This document shows, piece after piece, positions 1 through 11,073 of a stretch of 64,000 nt of DNA. Each line of letters starts with the position of its first letter. Within the stretch, counting starts at the first letter, position 1. A program made the translations under genes and the position numbers. A model generated the notes under the pieces. It ran no database searches and was not told the DNA's origin. It worked only from the letters and a program-made list of their open reading frames with translations. The stretch lies in assembly GCF_000006405.1 (NCBI RefSeq), contig NW_003209596.1:417072-481071 (forward strand), given 5' to 3'. The stretch comes from Perkinsus marinus ATCC 50983. Lineage: Eukaryota; Perkinsozoa; Perkinsida; Perkinsidae.

Positions 1-3000
1 TGAGCCAGCATCCATTGTGGAAATATCGAGAGACTGAGTAATTCCCAATGATGGACGATGCCCTTGTGACTAACTCTTTGGAACTCTTCAGATTGAGGGT
101 GATGTTCGCCACCCCACCGTCCATTGTGAAAATAGAGGCAGGACGGGTCATTCCCAACTATAGACGATGCCCCTTGTGTTGCTTGGCTGCGACTCTTAGT
201 CGATAACACAAGTTAGAAGAAGTTGTAAAGATCTCTGTCTTAATTCATTCGGGAGAATGGATGATTAGCCATGCACATACGTGCAATCGCGCACAATGTC
301 TAGAAGCAGTAACACCCTTGTGACTAACAAAATGGACCCCTTTCAGTTTGAGGGTGATATTCGCCATTCCACTATCCATTGTGGAAATATCGAGAGGACT
401 GAGTAATTCCCAACTATAGGCGATGTCTTTTGTGACTAACTATGTGGGCCTCCTTTAGATTGAGGATGATATCTGTCACTCCACTATCCATCGTGAAAAT
501 ATACGAGTACTGAGTCATGCCCAACAATGGACGATGCTCCTCATAACTAACAACATGCACCTCCTTCGGATTGAGCCAGCATCCATTGTGGAAATATAGA
601 GAGGACTGAGTAATTTTCAATTATGGACGATGCCCCTTGTGACTAACTATTTGGAACTCCTTCAGATTGAGGGTGATGTTCGCCACCCCACCGTCCATTG
701 TGAAAATAGAGGCAGGACGGGTCATTCCCAACTATAGACGATGCCCCTTGTGTTGCTTGGCTGTGACTCTTAGTCGATAACACAAGTTAGAAGAAGTTGT
801 AAAGATCTCTGTCTTAATTTATTCGGGAGAATGGATGATCAGCCATGCACATACGTGCAATCGCGCACAATGTCTAGAAGCAGTAACACCCTTGTGACTA
901 ACAAAATGGACCCCTTTCAGTTTGAGGGTGATATTCGCCATTCCACTATCCATTGTGGAAATATCGAGAGGACTGAGTAATTCCCAACTATAGGCGATGT
1001 CTTTTGTGACTAACTATGTGGGCCTCCTTTAGATTGAGGATGATATCCGTCACCACTATCCATCGTGAAAATATAGGAGTACTGAGTCATTCCCAACAAT
1101 GGACGATGCTCCTCATAACTAACAACATGCACCTCCTTCGGATTGAGCCAGCATCCATTGTGGAAATATCGAGAGGACTGAGTAATTCCCAATGATGGAC
1201 GATGCCCCTTGTGACTAACTCTTTGGAACTCCTTCAGATTGAGGGTGATGTTCGCCACCCCACCGTCCATTGTGAAAATAGAGGCAGGACGGGTCATTCC
1301 CAACTATAGGCGATGTCTTTTGTGACTAACTATGTGGGCCTCCTTTAGATTGAGGATGATATCCGTCACTCCACTATCCATCGTGAAAATATAGGAGTAC
1401 TGAGTCATTCCCAACAATGGACGATGCTCCTCATAACTAACAACATGCACCTCCTTCGGATTGAGCCAGCATCCATTGTGGAAATATAGAGAGGACTGAG
1501 TAATTTTCAATTATGGACGATGCCCCTTGTGACTAACTATTTGGAACTCCTTCAGATTGAGGGTGATGTTCGCCACCCCACCGTCCATTGTGAAAATAGA
1601 GGCAGGACGGGTCATTCCCAACTATAGACGATGCCCCTTGTGTTGCTTGGCTGTGACTCTTAGTCGATAACACAAGTTAGAAGAAGTTGTAAAGATCTCT
1701 GTCTTAATTTATTCGGGAGAATGGATGATCAGCCATGCACATACGTGCAATCGCGCACAATGTCTAGAAGCAGTAACACCCTTGTGACTAACAAAATGGA
1801 CGGACCCCTTTCAGTTTGAGGGTGATATTCGCCATTCCACTATCCATTGTGGAAATATCGAGAGGACTGAGTAATTCCCAACTATAGGCGATGTCTTTTG
1901 TGACTAACTATGTGGGCCTCCTTTAGATTGAGGATGATATCTGTCACTCCACTATCCATCGTGAAAATATACGAGTACTGAGTCATGCCCAACAATGGAC
2001 GATGCTCCTCATAACTAACAACATGCACCTCCTTCGGATTGAGCCAGCATCCATTGTGGAAATATAGAGAGGACTGAGTAATTTTCAATTATGGACGATG
2101 CCCCTTGTGACTAACTATTTGGAACTCCTTCAGATTGAGGGTGATGTTCGCCACCCCACCGTCCATTGTGAAAATAGAGGCAGGACGGGTCATTCCCAAC
2201 TATAGACGATGCCCCTTGTGTTGCTTGGCTGTGACTCTTAGTCGATAACACAAGTTAGAAGAAGTTGTAAAGATCTCTGTCTTAATTTATTCGGGAGAAT
2301 GGATGATCAGCCATGCACATACGTGCAATCGCGCACAATGTCTAGAAGCAGTAACACCCTTGTGACTAACAAAATGGACCCCTTTCAGTTTGAGGGTGAT
2401 ATTCGCCATTCCACTATCCATTGTGGAAATATCGAGAGGACTGAGTAATTCCCAACTATAGGCGATGTCTTTTGTGACTAACTATGTGGGCCTCCTTTAG
2501 ATTGAGGATGATATCCGTCACCACTATCCATCGTGAAAATATAGGAGTACTGAGTCATTCCCAACAATGGACGATGCTCCTCATAACTAACAACATGCAC
2601 CTCCTTCGGATTGAGCCAGCATCCATTGTGGAAATATCGAGAGGACTGAGTAATTCCCAATGATGGACGATGCCCCTTGTGACTAACTCTTTGGAACTCC
2701 TTCAGATTGAGGGTGATGTTCGCCACCCCACCGTCCATTGTGAAAATAGAGGCAGGACGGGTCATTCCCAACTATAGGCGATGTCTTTTGTGACTAACTA
2801 TGTGGGCCTCCTTTAGATTGAGGATGATATCCGTCACTCCACTATCCATCGTGAAAATATAGGAGTACTGAGTCATTCCCAACAATGGACGATGCTCCTC
2901 ATAACTAACAACATGCACCTCCTTCGGATTGAGCCAGCATTCATTGTGGAAATATAGAGAGGACTGAGTAATTTTCAATTATGGACGATGCCCCTTGTGA

Positions 3001-3922
3001 CTAACTATTTGGAACTCCTTCAGATTGAGGGTGATGTTCGCCACCCCACCGTCCATTGTGAAAATAGAGGCAGGACGGGTCATTCCCAACTATAGACGAT
3101 GCCCCTTGTGTTGCTTGGCTGTGACTCTTAGTCGATAACACAAGTTAGAAGAAGTTGTAAAGATCTCTGTCTTAATTTATTCGGGAGAATGGATGATCAG
3201 CCATGCACATACGTGCAATCGCGCACAATGTCTAGAAGCAGTAACACCCTTGTGACTAACAAAATGGACCCCTTTCAGTTTGAGGGTGATATTCGCCATT
3301 CCACTATCCATTGTAGAAATATCGAGAGGACTGAGTAATTCCCAACTATAGGCGATGCCTTTTGTGACTAACTATGTGGGCCTCCTTTAGATTGAGGATG
3401 ATATCCGTCACTCCACTATCCATCGTGAAAATATACGAGTACTGAGTCATGCCCAACAATGGACGATGCTCCTCATAACTAACAACATGCACCTCCTTCG
3501 GATTGAGCCAGCATCCATTGTGGAAATATAGAGAGGACTGAGTAATTTTCAATTATGGACGATGCCCCTTGTGACTAACTATTTGGAACTCCTTCAGATT
3601 GAGGGTGATGTTCGCCACCTCACCGTCCATTGTGAAAATAGAGGCAGGACGGGTCATTCCCAACTATAGACGATGCCCCTTGTGTTGCTTGGCTGTGACT
3701 CTTAGTCGATAACACAAGTTAGAAGAAGTTGTAAAGATCTCTGTCTTAATTTATTCGGGAGAATGGATGATCAGCCATGCACATACGTGCAATCGCGCAC
3801 AATGACTAGAAGCAGTAACACCCTTGTGACTAACAAAATGGACCCCTTTCAGTTTGAGGGTGATATTCGCCATTCCACTATCCATTGTGGAAATATCGAG
3901 AGGACTGAGTAATTCCCAACTA
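1..3922. repeat. Satellite array with ~1,468-bp higher-order period
   Basis: The stretch is built from degenerate 96-112-bp monomers that carry recurring words such as ttgtgactaac, agattgagg and tccattgtg. A non-monomer segment of about 150 bp, beginning ttgtgttgcttggct, interrupts them at about 174, 748, 1638, 2216, 3106 and 3680. The spacings are 574, 890, 578, 890 and 574 bp, so two alternating blocks form a ~1,468-bp higher-order unit. Successive units are nearly identical; one differs by a 4-bp insertion near 1800. The array runs off the left edge and decays into unique sequence at about 3922. Short open frames inside it repeat with the array and are not genes. Confidence 0.95.
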
Positions 3923-4965
3923 CTATTGTATCGAGCTTCGTTTTCAGTGTGGTGTTTCGTTGGATGTCTAATAACTTCAGCATCCATCGAATATGTTTCA
4001 AACAAGCGTCCACATGCAAAGAGCATGTCCCTGTTACGAATATATCCATCCAAGACATTCTCCAACCCTCATTCTCGCAGCCTCATCGTCTCGCTGGCTA
4101 TGTGTACCTCCCTGAGACATGGCTACCGCGTTCCGGACTTGTCGCAAATGAGGTGCCATTTTTCATGGGCAATTGTGTATGTGTGCGCAAAGGGAGTGAG
4201 GGTTGCAGCTCGGCCACATTAGCGCATGCGTGCAGAATAAGCCCAGCTACGCGGGGGAAGGGCGAGTTCAAGGACAAATAGGCCTTCGTGACGAAGGAGC
4301 GGAATCCACGTCTATGGACTCAATCAATGAATTTTACATAGGTCCCCGGTTTGATCCCCGGGTAGGACATTTCTCCATCATTAAAGCTTTTCGTGCATAT
4401 CTCTTCGATCGGCTCGCATAATCTAGTTTTCCCATTTTCCCCAACACCTCCGCATACAGAGGAGTTATTTGATTTAGCTGATAGCCTCCCACGCTTCGTA
4501 GTTAAGCCAGAATAACTCTGCACGCACGCACGCACGCACAACGCGAAAGTGCCTGTTGTTACGGTATATGCTCCGCTCGCTTGGCTCGCTCCGCGACTGC
4601 GGTTCTACAAGGATTCTTGTTATGATCATGGTGACCACAGCCACCAGCATCAACGACAACCACTGGAGTCACAGGCACAGCCTGAGAACCTTCAATAAAA
4701 GGCTGAGACCGCTAACTTGGAGAACTTGGTAAATCTTGCACTTCCTCAACAGCGCGTTTTGTGCACTTGGCAAAATCGAGGAAAACGGCCAACCCCGAAA
4801 ACCCTCCGATTGCAAAGCGTGAAGCACTGAGGGCTTGCGGGGCGGCCGTAGGCCGCCCTCCGTACCAGTTACTGAGTGGATAAACTTTCGAGGTGATTGG
4901 TGCCGGTGAACCCTCTCACTGGTGCGGGTGAGCCCTCCACGCGAGCTCAAGTCCCCTTCTTGTAA
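3923..4965. other. Gene-free stretch right of the satellite
   Basis: No convincing gene is seen. Open frames of 60-120 codons on both strands overlap each other and show no recognisable motif. There is a short (ACGC)n tract near 4524-4540 and a short direct repeat around 4894-4938 (ggtg.ggtgaaccctc). Confidence 0.5.
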
Positions 4966-5667
4966 ATGACAAGTCATCGGTTGGATGTCTACTACGTTGA
5001 TGTTGATGCATGGACGGGTACCGTGAGCGACCCCGAGGTCTTGGACCTGCGAAGGAAACTGCTACCGGACACTGAAGTGGAAAACGGCAAGGTGGGACGC
5101 CCTTTAAGGCTGGGAGACGCGCCGGGTCAGTCGCAGCTGGGGTCACTTAGGTGGACCAATACGTCCAGGAGAAGGACCAACGGATGTGTTTGGTCAGCCG
5201 CCTCCTCCCACGCTACTTTGTGAATAAGGTCACCGCTATTCCCTTTAGAGAGGTCAATATCGTTAACCGGGAAAGACAGCGGTTGGGGATGTATGACGGA
5301 CGAGGGCAGGTTTCATAAGCCTGGTGCTGTCTTTGGGCGCAGGTTCAAACCCACGTACGGGCCTCCCTTTGGACCGGTTTCATCAGCCAAGACCTGGGAG
5401 GCATATCCTTCTTTCAGCATATCTCACGACAACGGGATGGTGACTATGGCAGTAGGCCCCCCAGTTTTTCCTTTCGCTCACCCCGTGGGCCCTTCAGGTC
5501 CACCCCCTGTACGCTGTAGGAGTGGATATTCAGTGCCTCAGCTTACCCCGAATATACGACTCCTCGAGACAGTTTGTCGATGAGATGCGAGGGGAGGTCC
5601 TTAATGGGGAGGAATACCACCGCATCACAGCTCATGTAGCGGACAAGGATGTCTTGCGAGAGTAGTA
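4966..5667 (+). pseudogene. Degenerate coding fragments, unrecognised
   Basis: Three plus-strand open stretches follow each other in different frames: 4966-5223 (starting MTSHRLDVYYVDVDAW), 5293-5583, and a third frame at about 5505-5667 containing VGVDIQCLSLPRIYD and ending DKDVLRE before a stop. Composition looks protein-like, but no intron signals join the frames cleanly. It could be a decayed retroelement or gene, or a multi-exon gene I cannot resolve. No function is proposed. Confidence 0.25.
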
Positions 5668-5858
5668 GTCGGTCGCGGCTGGGCACAGATGCATACTGTT
5701 GCTTATGTGGCGCTCATATCCTTATGGGGAAATTTTTTCCTCCTCATTGGTCCTAGTTATAGTATTTTTATGTATCTATTATATGAAGTATATCGCTCGC
5801 CCATCGAGTAGAAACGTGTGAAATGGTGATACCGCATGAAGGTGCTCGAATACAAGAG

Positions 5859-6036
5859 TATACACCCCTCCACATATTCTTAGCATATCCGGTTTCTCGA
5901 CTCGTGCACAGCCACCACAACGAGTATCATCTTGCGGCTCAGGGAGGTATGTACCTATGCTTTACCTGATATTACAGATATCATATTCATATTTTCGAAA
6001 AACCGGATATGCTAAGATCATGTGGAGGGGTGTATA
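5859..6036. repeat. Fold-back element with ~42-bp inverted arms
   Basis: The left arm (5859-5900) and right arm (5995-6036) are reverse complements over about 42 bp with only a few mismatches. Both contain tacacccctccacat and cttagcatatccggttt. The 94 bp between the arms is unique. This is the shape of a small fold-back or MITE-like element. No clear target-site duplication was seen. Confidence 0.75.
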
Positions 6037-7918
6037 GCTTCTTTTCGACCACCAACATTCATGCATCTGTGTTGTGTCTGCCATACGTGAGGACAGAGCT
6101 TTCGATGTATAACATTATCTTCAGGTTTTATCGTATATGGACTGCGAAGGAAGCCTACCAGAAGTGCATAGGTCTAGGGTTCGCTCTCCCCATGACGGAG
6201 TTGGCAGTAGACCAGGATGGGATGATCTTCCGGTCAGAACAAGATGGCCAGGTGATTCGACTGGGACTACCTCCGTTCACGAACGACTCGATTTCAGTGG
6301 ATTTCGCAGCGGAACCGGTTTCGTCTACGGACGTTTTCACTAGAACGACCTGATGGTGCGGAGTTCGCAGGATGTGCCTGCATTGGAGAGCTGCCTGCCT
6401 GTGACCGCTCGTGGACCTCTTTTCGGCCTACTGAATGGCCCTCTCCATCGCTAGGGCCCGGGGATATTGAAATTTCACTACGGCCATTGGGGGTCTCTGA
6501 GGATTTGCTGAACGCTTCCTGTGTATGATTATAGTTACGTTTCGTCATTGCACGGTAGTGTTATTGATGGCGGGAAATAGCAAGTTGAGTCTTCTATATC
6601 ATTCGGATCAGCATCGTCCTTAGCAGAGCTGATGAGGATTGTTTTAGTAATGGGTTAAAGCCAGAGGTCCTCATAAACGGATGCACTCGTGGGGATCGAA
6701 GTAAGTCGTTCTTGAAAATTCGCCAGTGAAAATTTTCAATCGTAAAGCTTGGGAATTGAGGAAGTTGGGCAGTTTCTGGTACCAGGAGGAAGTAGGATCA
6801 TGGTCTCGTGGGTCGATACGACCAAAGTGCATCATAATTTTCAGGATAGTTCATTTCCTTGTTGGTGCCTTATGACCTCTCCAGCGTGGGTGTCCCAATG
6901 GGCCATATCCTGTTATAGCGAGAAGCCCCTTGCTGACCTCAGCGGATAGTGTAGGGGAGAGTCGGGCGGCTGGTGAAAGGGGGCGTATCTCGGATGGTTG
7001 TATATGAGGGCGCTTCGGGACTCTCGTTTGTCCGAGATGTCGCTGAGGTGTGGTATGCCGATGACTTGTTGTTTCTGATTTAAGCAGTAGAGCGGGCTAG
7101 ATGCCGCTGTGTTGATCGGTTTGTTGGCATACACTCCTTCCCCAGCCAACACTCTATTGATGGATCAGCCTTCTGTGGTGGGTGAACATTCTGTGATGGT
7201 AGTTGTAGGGAGCGTCGAAGAATGTGTGAAATCGAATGTGGGGTATATTGTCGAAGCTGTTCATTGACCTGGCACGGTTAGCAAGACTGTATGCTTACAG
7301 TCACCGCTGTTGTGGCCGCTACTTGGGGGGGCCCTAACTTGGGAACCTTCAACGGTTATTGTTTTTAGCTGATGTCCCAACGTTTGTCCTTGTTGATAGC
7401 TGTCCATACAGAGCATGCAGTTTGTGCATGCGTGCTGCTGTCGTTATGGCCGAGAAAGGCAGTAGGGAAGATATGTCCGATGATGGTGGGCGCGCGCGGA
7501 TGTCACTACTTAGCATGGTCCCATGGGAAGGTCATTTTGGTATGGTATGGCTTTTTCCAAGCATACATGATATACCCCAGGGAATGCGAGATGATATTGG
7601 TACCCTCATGTCTTTGGTCGTTTACTCGATACTATGTGGTAGCAGCATGATGGTGATCTATTGAGCAAGACTAAAATTTGAATTCCCCCTCATGATTGTA
7701 TCGAACGATGATTTGGACAACTTCCCTAGCATGACTAACAACTCTAATAAGCACATGGAGACACCACCATGTGAGAATTGGCAAGCACGCAGGATTTGGT
7801 TGAACGTTGTATTCAGTTGTAGCTGATGAATTAGCTATAGACTACATCGTATCATTATTTTCTAGTGTGTGTACTTCGGAATATGTTGAGCTTATACGTG
7901 GGGGCGAGCTGAGTCTGA
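6037..7918. other. Gene-poor stretch with unassigned open frames
   Basis: The best candidate is a plus-strand frame at about 6137-6353 that includes the words AYQKCIGLGFALPMTEL and LGLPPFTND, with protein-like composition but no recognised domain. Frames at 6749-6949 and 7359-7664 have no supporting signal. No RNA gene was seen. The upstream region of the first acyltransferase gene lies at the right end. Confidence 0.35.
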
Positions 7919-9211
7919 ATGATTCAGTTTTTTGCAATGCCTTTGATATCTACCGATTTGAGCAAGCCCCTTCTTGAAGGCCACAACAATGCGGAGAAGC
8001 CGCCCTCTGTTGTAGCGTCTGAGGATCAGCAATTTTTCAGGCTACCTAGCCACCCTAGATACCACAACCCTTTCGAAACACTAACACCTATTGGAAAGTA
8101 GTAGATTCGGGCGAGCGAAAAAATCTGGATGTTTTCTGGTGATATATAGAATTTTTTCGATCAACTGATATGAAAAATGCGAGGATGTCATCCATTGGAA
8201 ATTTTCCTGATGTTTTTGGAGGAAAACGTTGTGTTAGACTCCCATGATGAGTACATGAATAAAATTTATGGTCATAAATTCAGCATGGTCTTATTTTTCC
8301 CGGAAGTGAACTCAGAGTAGTTCGTTCAGTTTTGGACATTTTTCTGCGGCAGATACGAAAAATTGAAGATTTTCCTGTTTACCGTATCGGGTATAGCCCC
8401 ACTGCGATTTATCATTATCCTGACGATCGGCGTGCTTGGTATGGTCCCTGCTAAGCTGGCCCTTGCGGGCATTCCAAAGCCCAGTGGTGTCCAAGACCTG
8501 CAGCCTCCGATAACAGCGTGGTGGCGGAAAGCGCTGGTGAGTTATATGATATAAAAATCCGAATTGTATAACAGTTGTTCGCTTGGAAATTTCACAAGAG
8601 TCAATTTTTTGGAGGGAATAAAAGTATTTATGCACAGTACACTAGGATTAAGTTCTGATACCTAGACAGTGTCGGAATAAATGTTCGCTTCCCTCAGCTG
8701 AGTTCAGAAGTTTGCTCGGCAATAGTAGGAGTTTACATACGAATCCGTACAGGAATCAATGAGAAATTCTGAATATTCCCTCAGAATTTTCATTTTATCA
8801 CCAACACATGTGGTTGACCATGTGAATACTGTAATACAGTGATTATACCCAAATGAACGTACTAAGAGTCAGTCGGTCCAAGGCAACGCTCGTTTCCTAG
8901 GGGCCAATCTCAACCACTGTGTTGTAGGTCAAATTCATGTTACTCTGGGTGAGAGTGATACTCTTCGTGGCTGGTTTCTATTGGATCAACGTGGAAGGCC
9001 GGCCAGATCCACATACACGGGTATTTGTTTCGACTCACCATTCCATCTGGGATACCCTTTATCTGATGTAATACACCAGGGGGAGCTGCCTTTCTCATTT
9101 TGCCAAGGTACTACACTGGCGCATGTGAGGCGGTTAAAGCTGAGGCATTCGACATGCCTTTGATCGGAACGTATTTGAGAGTATTAAGTGCTCTACCTAT
9201 TGACCGTCGAT

Positions 9212-9292
<81 letters not shown>

Positions 9293-9293
9293 A

Positions 9294-9328
<35 letters not shown>

Positions 9329-10773
9329 ATAGTAGTTGGAGCTTGGCTGTAAGGCACGATGGTTGCATTTCAGCTGACTTGGGTCGGGAAAGTGCGAGAA
9401 GGCATATGCGGGAGCGGGCATTGGATGAGAGGTACCCGCCCATTATAGTGTTCCCTACGGCTACATGTAGGCTTCCTTACTGTGTTTCAATCGATTAGAT
9501 GATGCACTGTGTAGGTAACAACATGAGGCAGTTGACAGAGTTCAAGACGGGTGCCTTTGACACTGGCCTACCGGTAGTCGGGGCTCTTCGGTCAGCGAAG
9601 TGTGTTGGTGATAATAAAATAGTTATTTTGGGGATCGTTGTTTGTTTGACATACTTCTACTCTGAATTTTCCATGGTGCGGTATTGAGGAAACTTCCGAG
9701 CTCAGCTGAGGAAAGCCAACATATATTTTAACGCTGTTGTAGCCTCCGGAAACTTCGTTTACCAGCACTCTTCACTTAGTGATGGTATAAATTTTATGTT
9801 ATAGGTTCAGCCCATTGGAATCTCATACTCCTGCCGCTACAACGATCTCTATTTGGACGACAACGTATTAGGGCTGCTGTATAGAACCCTGTGTGAATTC
9901 GTGAACAACGAGACTATCACGTTCCTGCCCGTATATAGTCCGACTCCAGTTGAGAGGAAAAATCCGACACTTTACGCGGAGGGGGTAGGCCTTCTGTTGA
10001 AATGTTGTCAAGTGTAATTTTCTGAGTGTTTTTAGGTTAGAAAGGTGATGTGTAGAGAGCTGGGGAGAGTAGCGGTGCCCTTCGTATTCGAAGATGAGAT
10101 GCTGCGAAATGCATGTGGGAGAAACCAGATGCATCTGTGTCAACACCGCCTCATGATGAAGGATATATTTCAAGAATTTAATACGAGTGATAGAGTACTC
10201 GAGTATTGGGTAAAAAAAGAAAAAAAATTTTCGTGCGATTTTTCATGCCAGGTTTCACTACTACATTCGGTAGACGTTGATGGAGACGGTTTTGTGTCGG
10301 CCCGAGATGTGCGCGAAAAATTCCGTCTGGGTGCAGACGAGGCCAGATGCCTCGATCTACTTATTCAAACACTAAAGCAAGACGATCCCAACGGGGACAC
10401 TCCGTGGTCTGTTCCGGGAGATGAAACGAAGGGATGGTATGGCGTGTTGGTGGACTACTCAGAAAAGTCAGTGTGTATTTTTCAGGTACTCGAAAATATT
10501 CGGAGGAATTCCAGCTGTACCGCACCGGCCTGAAGATGTGTATGTTCCTAACGCCCTGGCCGTTCATGAGATCATACCGATGTTGCTCGTCCTCTACACT
10601 GCTCCTACTTCAGGGATCCGGTACGGCTCGCGACGACTTGCGTTATTTTTATTATCTTTGATGATAGGCATCGCCCTTCGTTGGAGCTCCTCTACTCCGT
10701 ATTCAATTTTCCGGTCCCTGCTACGGTACTTGACGAAAGGGAGTTGGCGGAAGCGGTGGGTCGTGGAATTTGA
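7919..10773 (+). CDS. EF-hand lysophospholipid acyltransferase (LPCAT/LPEAT-like), paralog 1
   Basis: Multi-exon PlsC-family acyltransferase, expected to re-acylate lysophospholipids at the ER. Exon 1 is 7919-8097 (ATG at 7919 or 7937). A hydrophobic segment follows (8353-8536), then VAGFYWINVEG and the H(X4)D motif in STHHSIWDTLYL (8928-9070). Next come LPRYYTGACEAVKAEAF-type residues, then FPTATC where the family normally has FPEGT, then EFKTGAFDTGLPVQP. The C-terminal part has an EF-hand loop (DVDGDGFVSARD) at about 10273. Introns that can be placed include 8537-8927, 9212-9373, 9574-9804 and 10437-10485. The inferred stop is 10771-10773. The intron at 9212 is in frame and stop-free. Two introns carry copies of a dispersed element. 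Tandem paralog of the next gene. The family call is firm; substrate is unknown. Confidence 0.8.
8667..8841 (+). mobile_element. Intronic MITE-like element, copy a
   Basis: Begins CAGTGTCGGAATAAATG and contains ttcgcttccctcagctgag and atcaccaacacatg, shared with the other copies. It lies in the 391-nt intron 8537-8927 of acyltransferase 1. The equivalent intron of paralog 2 is only 46 nt and lacks it. Confidence 0.7.
9212..9336 (+). repeat. (TAG)n microsatellite starting at an intron donor
   Basis: About 40 TAG units with two TAA interruptions. The first GTAG is the 5' splice site of intron 9212-9373, judged by alignment with paralog 2, whose intron begins at the same codon position with gtaagt (11921-11960). 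The repeat occupies about three quarters of the intron. Read unspliced, it would encode a polyserine insert. Confidence 0.9.
9590..9737 (-). mobile_element. Intronic MITE-like element, copy b
   Basis: Reverse-strand copy. It ends (element 5' end) at aacatatattttaacgctg and has the shared words ctcagctgagg and ttggtgataataaaa. It sits in the 231-nt intron 9574-9804 of acyltransferase 1. The matching intron of paralog 2 (12162-12216) is 55 nt and empty. Confidence 0.65.
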
Positions 10774-11073
10774 TGAGTTTAGTATACCATCATTTTCAGA
10801 TCAGAGGAGTGCTAACGCGGTATATTCCGAGTTTGTTCGATCCTCCAGTAGGGAGGCACGTCGCTGAGTCGACCAGCACAGTGGAATCCTCAAATGACGA
10901 GTATTTTGTGAGAAGTTCAAAAGTCGAGGAATAATTTCGTGGCGCAGTGACGAATTCTTCTCGTGCTGATGTTTTTCGTTCCTCCTGTGGTGAACAGTGT
11001 TCCTTATCGCCGACCATCTACGAGTCGCGTTCTACCACGGGTTTACGTTGTTGTTGTTGTTGCTTTCCACTTC
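10774..11073. other. Spacer between the acyltransferase paralogs
   Basis: No gene. It contains one copy (10931-10952) of a 22-bp word that recurs in two introns elsewhere in the window, and a (GTT)n-like run just before the start of paralog 2. Confidence 0.5.

Noticed and set aside
414-3552. Repeated 68- and 97-codon frames in the satellite
   Set aside because: They recur with the array period and carry no domain; they are by-products of the tandem repeat.
1-3922. CRISPR-like array
   Set aside because: Repeat units are long, degenerate, spacer-free monomers in a eukaryotic context.
9111-9443. Antisense frames rich in Leu or Tyr across the (TAG)n array, and the Val-rich frame at 36882-37163
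   Set aside because: Simple translations of a trinucleotide repeat in other frames; no independent coding evidence.
9100-9498. Continuous 132-codon frame with ~45 serines in the first acyltransferase
   Set aside because: Paralog 2 shows an ordinary intron at this position. The polyserine part is the in-frame intron; only the flanks are exons.
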